A stretch of DNA of 64,000 bases from CAZAKZ01 sp964485695 (GTDB lineage: Bacteria > Planctomycetota > JAFGQW01), in assembly GCA_964485695.1 (NCBI GenBank), contig CAZAKZ010000010.1, positions 12,389 through 76,388 of the forward strand, read 5' to 3'. Positions 9,499 through 16,683 of the stretch are shown in pieces. A model generated the notes under the pieces. That model made no database searches, was not told where the DNA came from, and saw only the letters and a program-made list of their open reading frames with translations. Each line of letters starts with the position of its first letter. The first letter of the stretch is position 1. Made by a program: the position numbers and the translations under genes.

Positions 9499-11463
9499 AT
9501 GGCAACAGTATCTTCATCTTCTCGAGAGAGACCCAATACTGCCGGTGAGAAGCTCCATGTCGAGCTGGTGGAGAAGTTCGACCGATTATTCAACACGTGT
9601 TCTATCTATCCCGTCGGGCACGTGCGCTTTGGCGAGGCCGAGCGGATATTCCGGGAAGCATTGATCAAGGCGGTTGGAGGCAACCGGACGCTACACATCG
9701 ATGGAGATAGAGAGAATCTCATCGTGCAATCCTGTGTAGTGAACCGGAGCACTCCCGAGGTCGAGCGTCTCCACGGGTTCATGACTTCTCTGGGAATCGC
9801 TCGCGTTGAGATGGACACTTCCTATACGAAGCAGGATCTCTATGACTTCATGACCCTCCTGCTCAGGTACAAACACGAAGTGGAAGCAGCCCGGAGCTTC
9901 CGGCAGTTCGAGTTCAAGGACCTCCCCTCGACGATCCGGATCATCCAGCGCCAGTTCGGGAAGAGGGTTCACCGTGATTCGAGCCGCGCCTTCAGAAACA
10001 AACAGATCGGGGCTGCCGTCGAAAACTCTCTCGAAGCTCTCGAAGGGCATGATCTCGATGAGGAGACGCAAGCAGCCTGCCAGCAATGGGTCGAAAAGGT
10101 ATTCACGAAGGTTGCCGAGAGGTTCGAGGTGAGCACCGATCCCCCGGATGGCTCGAAAGGCTCGAAAGGATCTTTCACCCGTTCCCTCGAGGACGTACTC
10201 GGTCTCGCAGCCAACGCCGTTCAGCATGCAATGACTGAGATGTTTACTGGCGATGAGCAGACCAGCGACATGCAGTATCTCTTCGGTGCTGCCGAGAAGG
10301 CGGTGGCGTTCTCCGAAAATGAGGATGCCGTGAAGATCATGGCCAAGGTGCTGCAGCATGCTTCCCGGGAAGCCACGGAGAACATGCAGTCAAGGTCCCA
10401 GGAGAATTCCGGAGGAGATAACGGTGACTACGACCTGTCACTGCCGGAACTCCACCGGAGCCTTGCCGAGTGTGCGAGCCTTGCGGATCCGGTGGACACC
10501 CTGAAAGCAGAGGACCGCAGCGAGCACCTTTCGGTCCTGTTGCAGATGCTGTTCGATTATCCTGCGCCGAAGGTCCTGGCGGGGATCAGCAGGGAGTTGA
10601 ACCGCATTTTCTCAGAGGATCTCCAGACCCGGGAGCGCGGTGTTCTGTCCGCAGCGATCCATGAGCTCCTCGGTCGAATGGATTACGCCCTGATCGACCG
10701 CTCGTTCCCCCTCCTCCTGAGGCCCTATCGTCGTTCGAAGTCCGTGGTGGTGTTCCTGCTCGACATCTGCCGCCCATCCTCCCTTGCGGAGCTGGAGGCC
10801 ATATGGCCACACATGGTCAACGAAATCCTCCTGGGCCTTGAGGGGGAAAGATCCGTGAAGGTCATGGAGCTCCACAAGCAGGTGGTCAGCCTGTCCGAGG
10901 AGGGCATGGGGGAGGAGATTCTCCGGGTCGAGTCTCTCGAGGCGATCCAGGAGAACCGGTTCTCCAAGCAGATCTTTCGGCCTCCCATAACGGAGCTTTA
11001 TCCGGTTTTCGCCGCTCTTCTCTCATCGTCCCGCACAGCGGCGATAGGCCCGTTTCTCCTCAAGGGCCTTCAAGCACATCCGCCGGATTGGGCCGGAGCA
11101 GAAGCTCTGATGTTCCTGAAAGAATACGACTCGAGGAGTCAGGAGTTTCTTCTCCAGCTGTTGAGTCATCACTCAAAGAAGAGCATTTCCAAGAGTCTGC
11201 AACGGATGGCGGTCGCTATCATCGTCGATGCCCTGAAGTCTCTGCCCCAGGACTGCCGGTACGAGGCCCGGGTACCGAAGGCCATCCAGGCTCTCGGGGT
11301 CCTCTCTCAACGGGAGGCCGAATCGACCCTTATGGAAGTATTGAAGTCGCGCAAATACCTGTTTTTGCATTCCTGGCCGGCAGCGTGTCGGAGGTCAGCC
11401 AAGCAGGCATTGCGAGTGCTGCGTTCGTCGTCGGAGATCAACGAGGAATCTCTGGGAGAATGA
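9499..11463 (+). CDS. Large helical (HEAT-like) protein of unknown function
   Basis: About 654 residues, no signal peptide. Residues about 15-150 resemble the N-terminal region of the next protein: a helix containing YPVGH, then LHIDGDRENLIVQSCVVN, then a GIARVEMDTSYTKQDLYDFM pattern. The C-terminal half (from about residue 330) is a run of paired amphipathic helices (for example LLQMLFDYPAPKVLAGISRE and FLLDICRPSSLAELEAIWPH) consistent with HEAT/armadillo-like repeats, so a scaffold or binding role is likely. The start is uncertain: ATG at 9499 is chosen, while a GTG at 9481 directly abuts a GGAGG. It lies 7 bp before the HD-GYP-like gene, surely one operon, and is divergent from the chaperone operon. 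No known name fits. Confidence 0.7.
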   Translation: MATVSSSSRERPNTAGEKLHVELVEKFDRLFNTCSIYPVGHVRFGEAERIFREALIKAVGGNRTLHIDGDRENLIVQSCVVNRSTPEVERLHGFMTSLGIARVEMDTSYTKQDLYDFMTLLLRYKHEVEAARSFRQFEFKDLPSTIRIIQRQFGKRVHRDSSRAFRNKQIGAAVENSLEALEGHDLDEETQAACQQWVEKVFTKVAERFEVSTDPPDGSKGSKGSFTRSLEDVLGLAANAVQHAMTEMFTGDEQTSDMQYLFGAAEKAVAFSENEDAVKIMAKVLQHASREATENMQSRSQENSGGDNGDYDLSLPELHRSLAECASLADPVDTLKAEDRSEHLSVLLQMLFDYPAPKVLAGISRELNRIFSEDLQTRERGVLSAAIHELLGRMDYALIDRSFPLLLRPYRRSKSVVVFLLDICRPSSLAELEAIWPHMVNEILLGLEGERSVKVMELHKQVVSLSEEGMGEEILRVESLEAIQENRFSKQIFRPPITELYPVFAALLSSSRTAAIGPFLLKGLQAHPPDWAGAEALMFLKEYDSRSQEFLLQLLSHHSKKSISKSLQRMAVAIIVDALKSLPQDCRYEARVPKAIQALGVLSQREAESTLMEVLKSRKYLFLHSWPAACRRSAKQALRVLRSSSEINEESLGE

Positions 11464-11470
11464 GTCAGCC

Positions 11471-12925
11471 ATGAAATCCACCTGCGATGAACTCGTCATC
11501 CACATGAGCAACGGCATCGGCCAGCGAAAGCTCTACTTTGCCAGCCATCCCAGAGTGCTGGCCTGCAGCCGGGAGTTCACGCAAAAGCTCAAGGCCTTTC
11601 TGGAGGAGAGCGGCAAGGAGTGCTTCTTCCTGGGTATCGTAGGCGGAAAACTCGTTCACAACGGCCGCTACCTCGTCGGGCCGACGATCGTAGGCCGCAG
11701 GCTGGTCGCTTTTACCGAATGCCTGCAGAGTGGGGGGCTTCTGTTCAACGGAAAGATCGAGCCTGGTGAGGTCTGCGAGCTCTTCAACCTGGCGGCTGAG
11801 CTCACGGAGCCGGTCAAGAGCCTCGAGGAGGCTCGCGGCATGTTGAAAGCCAGGGGCGTGGACAACATCGAAATCTCGCCGGCCTACGAGGATCAGCAGT
11901 GGTTCGGCCAGTACCACTATGATGGAACGGAGGATTGGGAGAACGGTATTCCGGGAGGATGCGACGGGGAGTCCGCAATTCCGGTCTACCAATCGCTTTT
12001 CAACACGGTGGAAGTCGCACACCGCCGGGCGGGCGGGGACCACGAACTGGACGTCGATGGAGCACGGACGGTGACGGGCGAGATGCTCAAGACGATCCAG
12101 GGCAACTTCATGGATATCATGCAGCTCGTGCGCTACCCGGATTTCGACAGCTACACCCTCGGCCATTCGGTGCGTGTGTCGCTGATTGCAGTGCTGGTGG
12201 GTCACAGTCTGGGAATGAACCAGGAATTCCTGCTGGAGCTGGGAACCGCCGGCTTGCTGCACGACGTGGGAAAGTCGAAGATCTCGGAAGATATCCTCTT
12301 CAAGCCCGGCGAGCTGGACAAGGAGGAGCGACGAATCATCATGAGCCACCCGCGCCTCGGGGCTCAAATCCTGCTGGAAAACAGGGAGGCCAGTCCCCTC
12401 GCCATCGGAGCGGCCTGGGGGCATCATCTTCGCCACGACAAGAAGGGCTATCCTGCCGCGACCCAGTGGACGGTGACGAACCGGGTGACAGAGCTTCTGC
12501 ATGTGTGCGATGTATTCGAAGCGCTTACAGCGGTCCGGCCTTACAAGCAAGCCTTGACCCCCCGGCGCGCCTATGAAGTCATGCTCAAGGACCAGGGGGG
12601 GTATGAACCGGGGATTCTGGCGGCATTCGTATCGGCCATGGGGCTATACCCCCCGGGGAGTCGCTTGGCCCTTTCGAATGGCCAGCAGGGCGTCGTCGTG
12701 GCCGCCGGTTCGGACATCGACAAGCCCAAGGTGCGGATCACCCACGACGTCGGCGGCGAAGTCCTGCCGAATCAAGGCGGGGGAATTCTGGATCTCTCCT
12801 CGGAGGGGGCATACGGAGTGACCGTATCAGGTGTTCTGGTGGACGGAGAGCCCGTAGAATCCGGTGAACCGGTCGCGCAAGACGACCTGAATCCCACGAC
12901 CATGGAGTGCTCGCCCGCCCAGTAG
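11471..12925 (+). CDS. HD-GYP-type phosphohydrolase domain protein
   Basis: A 484-residue cytoplasmic protein. Residues about 1-150 are a sensor-like region with NGRYLVGPTIVG and a GGLLFNGKIEPGEVCELFNL stretch, similar in pattern to the preceding gene product. From about residue 210 an HD domain follows: YTLGHSVRVSLIAVLVGHSL, LLHDVGKSKISEDI (the HD pair), IIMSHPRLGAQILLE, and HHLRHDKKGYP. The last motif departs from the canonical HHERxDGxGYP of c-di-GMP phosphodiesterases by losing the Glu and the DG, though the His pair and GYP remain. It may hydrolyse a cyclic dinucleotide or only bind it. A 130-residue tail with beta character follows. It is the second gene of the two-gene operon and runs convergent to the enhancer-binding-protein gene 46 bp away. 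Confidence 0.85.
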   Translation: MKSTCDELVIHMSNGIGQRKLYFASHPRVLACSREFTQKLKAFLEESGKECFFLGIVGGKLVHNGRYLVGPTIVGRRLVAFTECLQSGGLLFNGKIEPGEVCELFNLAAELTEPVKSLEEARGMLKARGVDNIEISPAYEDQQWFGQYHYDGTEDWENGIPGGCDGESAIPVYQSLFNTVEVAHRRAGGDHELDVDGARTVTGEMLKTIQGNFMDIMQLVRYPDFDSYTLGHSVRVSLIAVLVGHSLGMNQEFLLELGTAGLLHDVGKSKISEDILFKPGELDKEERRIIMSHPRLGAQILLENREASPLAIGAAWGHHLRHDKKGYPAATQWTVTNRVTELLHVCDVFEALTAVRPYKQALTPRRAYEVMLKDQGGYEPGILAAFVSAMGLYPPGSRLALSNGQQGVVVAAGSDIDKPKVRITHDVGGEVLPNQGGGILDLSSEGAYGVTVSGVLVDGEPVESGEPVAQDDLNPTTMECSPAQ

Positions 12926-12971
12926 CGGCCGCATAAGAACACGGCACTAAACGGTTCCCCACCCGGGTCTT

Positions 12972-14444
12972 TCAGGCGTCGAGGTCCTCGCGCCGCAGGC
13001 TGAGAACCTTCATCCGCCGGTAGAGTGTGGCCTTGTGAATGCCCAGGATGCGGGCGGCCCGGGTGGCGTTTCCGCCGGCCTCCTGAAAGGCTCGGCGAAT
13101 ATCGACCTCGTCGATCTCGCGCCCCTTGCTCTGGCCGGTTTGCGGCTGCGGGGGCGGCAGAGCCGGGATTTCGGGGGGTGCCGGCAGGGCAGGACGCTCC
13201 ACGGGAACGGTTGTCAAACCGGCCAGGGCCTCGGCCGCCTCGAGGCTCCAGTTGTCGGGCGTCAGGGCCTTGCGCTCCTCGATCCATTCGTCGAAGGCGG
13301 ATCGGCCGATGATGGAGGAACCCGCCTCGACGTAGACCCGGTCCATGGCATTTTTCAGCTCCCGGACGTTGCCGGGCCATTCGTATTGATCCACCAGCTC
13401 CATGGCCTCCTGGGTCAGGCGTACGATCTGCTTGCCGTATCTCTGATTCAGCTGCGTGAGAAAGTGATCGATGAGAAGGGGAATGTCCTCGCGCCTTTCC
13501 CTGAGCGGCGGCAGGTGGATGCGCAGCACCGAGAGGCGGTGGTAGAGATCGGACCGAAACCGTTTGAGACCCACGGCAAGCTCAAGGGGGACGTTGGTGG
13601 CGGCCAGGATCCGCACGTTCACTTCGTGCTCCCTCTCTCCTCCGACCCGGGCAATGATCCCTTCCTCGAGAACCCGCAGGAGCTTGGCCTGGGTAGCCAG
13701 GGGCATCTCCCCGATCTCGTCGAGAAACAGAGTGCCTTCGTCGGCCTGCTCGAAGAGGCCCTTGTGGGTTCGGACGGCTCCGGTGAATGCGCCTCGCTCG
13801 TGGCCGAAGAGCTCGCTCTCGAGGATGTCCATGGAAATGGCGGAGCAGTTCAGAGCTACGAAGTGGCGGTTTCGTCTGGCACTATGGTCGTGGAGGGCCC
13901 GGGCGATCAGCTCCTTGCCGGTGCCCGTCTCGCCCGTGATGACCACGGACATGTCCACCGGGCTGTAGAGCTCGATCTTCCGGAAGACCTGGCCCATGAC
14001 CCTGGAACGGGCAATGAGGCCGTCGAACGATGAGATGCGAGTGGTCTGGCGCTGTACGGAGATGGCATCAGTGACGTCGTGAAAGCGTATGAAGACGGCA
14101 CCCCGGGAGGTGCCCGGATAGGTTCCTACCCGTTCCGCGTGCACGAGGATACCGCGGGATTGTCCCCGGGTGTCGAGGAATTCGATGCAGTAGTCGCGAA
14201 CGGCCTGGCCGGTCTCGTAAACTGCCTCGATTACCGGAAACAGGGCCTCTGCCGCCCCGTCCAGAGCGTCGACGACAGGTCGGCCGCGGAGGTTTTCTGC
14301 GCGTTGATCGGACCAATCGGCCACCCAGGGCGGGATCTTCTCCACGATCCAACCCTTCTTCCCGGCTGGAATAAGGACCAGATCCGGGAACATCGGCCAT
14401 TGCTCATGAGCCCGATCATAGATATCCTTGAATCTGTCATCCAT
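12972..14444 (-). CDS. Sigma-54-dependent enhancer-binding regulator with PAS-like sensor
   Basis: A 490-residue NtrC-type activator with three parts. Residues about 15-130 form a PAS-like sensor without a receiver domain or phospho-acceptor. The AAA+ domain spans about 145-385, with Walker A GETGTGKE (171-178), the sigma-54-contacting GAFTGA loop (218-223) intact, Walker B TLFLDEIGEM and the R-finger region LPPLRERREDIPLLIDHFL. The C-terminal Fis-type helix-turn-helix (about 440-490) includes AFQEAGGNATRAARILGIHK. It should remodel sigma-54 RNA polymerase at -24/-12 promoters in response to an internal or diffusible signal. The sigma-54 promoter of the nearby chaperone operon (9081-9097) is the best candidate target in the window, by proximity only. 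Confidence 0.95.
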   Translation of the reverse strand: MDDRFKDIYDRAHEQWPMFPDLVLIPAGKKGWIVEKIPPWVADWSDQRAENLRGRPVVDALDGAAEALFPVIEAVYETGQAVRDYCIEFLDTRGQSRGILVHAERVGTYPGTSRGAVFIRFHDVTDAISVQRQTTRISSFDGLIARSRVMGQVFRKIELYSPVDMSVVITGETGTGKELIARALHDHSARRNRHFVALNCSAISMDILESELFGHERGAFTGAVRTHKGLFEQADEGTLFLDEIGEMPLATQAKLLRVLEEGIIARVGGEREHEVNVRILAATNVPLELAVGLKRFRSDLYHRLSVLRIHLPPLRERREDIPLLIDHFLTQLNQRYGKQIVRLTQEAMELVDQYEWPGNVRELKNAMDRVYVEAGSSIIGRSAFDEWIEERKALTPDNWSLEAAEALAGLTTVPVERPALPAPPEIPALPPPQPQTGQSKGREIDEVDIRRAFQEAGGNATRAARILGIHKATLYRRMKVLSLRREDLDA

Positions 14445-14578
14445 GATAGGCGGTGCCTGACTGTCCTGGCTTCAACGTGCCTGGTTGACGTGTACCCAGG
14501 TTATAACACCGATTTTCAGGTTGCGGCCGACTTTTTGGCCTCGCGCCAGTTTATCCACAGGCTGCAAAGGAGGTGCCC

Positions 14579-14971
14579 GTGACGGACGAAGCGCTGATCA
14601 TGGCGGCGGAGGATGTGCGGAAAAACGCCCATGCGCCCTTTTCCGGGCTGCACGTGGGAGCGGCTGTCTTGGACGCGACAGGAAACGTCTACGTCGGCTC
14701 CAATGTGGAAAACGCCTCCTACGGCCTGACGATCTGTGCGGAACGGACCGCGCTTTTTTCTGCCGTCACGCATGGGGCCCTGGCCCATGGGATCGTCAAG
14801 GTGGCTGTGGTCACGAAAAACGGCGACATGCCCTGTGGTGCCTGCCGCCAGGTGCTCCTCGAGCTGGCGCCCCGGGCCGAGATCCTCGTGGCCGCATCCG
14901 GTGGCCCGATCCGGCTGTTCAAGATCACCGACCTGCTACCGGAGGCCTTCGAGAACTTCGAGGCGGATTAG
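14579..14971 (+). CDS. cdd: Cytidine deaminase
   Basis: A 130-residue zinc enzyme that deaminates cytidine and deoxycytidine to (deoxy)uridine in pyrimidine salvage. Seen are APFSGLHVGAAVLDATG, GSNVENASYGLTICAERTAL, where the Cys is a zinc ligand and the Glu the proton shuttle, and PCGACRQVLLE with the other two zinc cysteines. Length fits the homotetrameric class. Start choice: AAAGGAGG (14566-14573) lies 5 nt before the GTG at 14579; a GTG at 14573 overlaps this ribosome-binding site and is rejected. The gene is divergent from the enhancer-binding-protein gene and its end overlaps that of the uridine phosphorylase gene by a few bases, convergently. Confidence 0.96.
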   Translation: MTDEALIMAAEDVRKNAHAPFSGLHVGAAVLDATGNVYVGSNVENASYGLTICAERTALFSAVTHGALAHGIVKVAVVTKNGDMPCGACRQVLLELAPRAEILVAASGGPIRLFKITDLLPEAFENFEAD

Positions 14972-15759
14972 ATCCGCACCACCGCCTCCAGACCTGCGGT
15001 GAGAGCGCGGATCTCGGCGGCGTTGCGCCCCTCCGCGTCGAGAAATTCATTGGCCTGGCGGTCGGCGAAGACCGCACAAACGGCCCCGGCCTTCATTCCC
15101 AGTAGCGTAGCCATGGTGAACAGAGTGGAGCACTCCATCTCCATGTTCAGGACCCGCTGGGCGGCCAGCCTGTCCACGCGGTCCGGGTATTTCGTGGGCA
15201 AACCCTCGACGGGGCGGCCCTGGGCTCCGTAGAAGCCGCAGGCCGAGGCCGTGATTCCGGTGAAGTACCTTTCTCCTGCCTTCTCGCACGCATCCACCAG
15301 GGCCTGCACCACCTCGTGATGGGCAATGGCCGGAAATCCCGGGTCCACGTAAGCCAGGGAGGTGGACTCCAAGCGGAAAGCCCCCGTGGAGACCACCAGG
15401 TCCCCCACCCGGAGGGCGCCGGAGATGGCACCGGAACTTCCGATGCGGATCAGGACGGCCTTTGCCGGGTCGATGATTCGCGAGAGTTCCACAATGGCGA
15501 TCTCGGTGTTGTCGGAACCGATGCCGGTTCCGAGGAGGGTCACGGCCTTGCCCTTGTAGTGACCCGTGGTGCTGGTGTATTCGCGGTGCGCCCTGGGAGG
15601 GGAGGGATTCTCGAGGAGACCGGCCCCCTTCATCACCCGCCCTGGATCGCCCACAAGGAGTATTGAAGGAGCCACGTCACCGGGAGCCAGGCCGATGTGA
15701 TACTGGCGCCCGTCATCGTCTGCAGGGGCATCGCCGGCCCCGAGGGGTTTTGGATTCAT
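14968..15759 (-). CDS. udp: Uridine phosphorylase family nucleoside phosphorylase
   Basis: A 263-residue nucleoside phosphorylase of the NP-I fold, which splits uridine with phosphate to uracil and ribose-1-phosphate. Matches to Udp include HIGLAPGDVAPSILLVGDPG (phosphate-binding GDP), HREYTSTTGHYKGKAV, GTGIGSDNTEIAIVELSRII, IRIGSSGAI, and MEMECSTLFTMATLLGMKAG, where the E-M-E segment contacts ribose. Purine specificity cannot be excluded, but the pattern favours uridine. The ATG overlaps the stop of the purine nucleoside phosphorylase gene (ATGA, 15756-15759), so the two are co-translated. With the facing cytidine deaminase they form a nucleoside-salvage group: cytidine to uridine to uracil. 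Confidence 0.9.
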   Translation of the reverse strand: MNPKPLGAGDAPADDDGRQYHIGLAPGDVAPSILLVGDPGRVMKGAGLLENPSPPRAHREYTSTTGHYKGKAVTLLGTGIGSDNTEIAIVELSRIIDPAKAVLIRIGSSGAISGALRVGDLVVSTGAFRLESTSLAYVDPGFPAIAHHEVVQALVDACEKAGERYFTGITASACGFYGAQGRPVEGLPTKYPDRVDRLAAQRVLNMEMECSTLFTMATLLGMKAGAVCAVFADRQANEFLDAEGRNAAEIRALTAGLEAVVRI

Positions 15760-16610
15760 CGGGCAAATTCCCTGTCCAGGAGAGTCACGGCTTTTTTCAA
15801 CACCGCACCGAGCGCTTCAGCCGACTTCTTTCCGGCCGCGAGCACTTCGGAGTGGCTTGGCGGAGTCGAGCTGGTGCCGGCTGCCCTGTTGGTGATGCAG
15901 GCGATACTACCCACCCGGACTCCACGCTGGTGCGCGGCAAGCGCTTCGGGAACGAGGGACATGCCCGCCACGTCTCCGCCTGAAATCCTGGCCATCTCGA
16001 TCTCGGCCGGCGTCTCGTAGGTGGGGCCGGGGAAGGCCGCGTACACGGCTTCCTTCAGCGGCACGCCGGCCGCCTTGCCGGCGGCATGAAGAACTTGGCG
16101 CACACCGGGGTGGTAGAGCTCGTCCAGGGGTAGGAACACCTCCCCGTGATCGCGGGCCGAAGCGGTGGACAGGGGATTGAAACCCATGAAGTTCAGGTGA
16201 TCCGTGACGACGGCAAGATCCCCCGGCTCGAGGTCGCTGCGGATTCCCCCGACGGCGTTGGTGGAAACGAGTACCTTTGCGCCTAGACCGGCGGCGAGGC
16301 GTGCCGGAAGGAGCACGGTTTCCAGAGGGTGCCCCTCGTAGCCGTGCACCCGGCCTGCCAGCACCCACACGCGCACACCGTCGATGTCGAGGAGGAGAAG
16401 TCGCCCTTCGTGGCCTTTCACGGACGGAGGGGGCAGGCCCGGAATGTCCCGGTAGCGGATGCTGCCCACTTCCCTCGCGCCTTCGAGGCTGTCGCCGAGA
16501 CCGGATCCGAGGATCAGGGCCAGGAAAGCGCTTTCCGGGAGGGTCCGGCGGACCGCCTGGACGGCGTCTTGCAGGGATGCGGGAAGCGGTGGTATCTCAT
16601 CCATGGTCAT
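15756..16610 (-). CDS. punA: Purine nucleoside phosphorylase (trimeric type)
   Basis: A cytoplasmic enzyme of about 285 residues that phosphorolyses purine nucleosides. Characteristic segments are LALILGSGLGDSLEGA (phosphate loop), SVKGHEGRLL, AGRVHGYEGH, VLVSTNAVGGI, DLAVVTDHLNFMGFNPL, and AAFPGPTYETPAEIEMARIS followed by VAGMSLVPE, which is the purine and ribose site of trimeric PNPs. Two closely spaced ATGs (16610 and 16604) are possible starts. A longer frame from a TTG at 16670 is unlikely because family members start near the helix EIPPLPASLQDAV. It is first in a two-gene unit with uridine phosphorylase. Confidence 0.93.
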   Translation of the reverse strand: MTMDEIPPLPASLQDAVQAVRRTLPESAFLALILGSGLGDSLEGAREVGSIRYRDIPGLPPPSVKGHEGRLLLLDIDGVRVWVLAGRVHGYEGHPLETVLLPARLAAGLGAKVLVSTNAVGGIRSDLEPGDLAVVTDHLNFMGFNPLSTASARDHGEVFLPLDELYHPGVRQVLHAAGKAAGVPLKEAVYAAFPGPTYETPAEIEMARISGGDVAGMSLVPEALAAHQRGVRVGSIACITNRAAGTSSTPPSHSEVLAAGKKSAEALGAVLKKAVTLLDREFAR

Positions 16611-16683
16611 GAACGTAGCATATCCCCGCAGCGGGAGCAAACGACCTGTCTCCCAGGTCCCCGGATTCAAATTTCAGCGCGCA

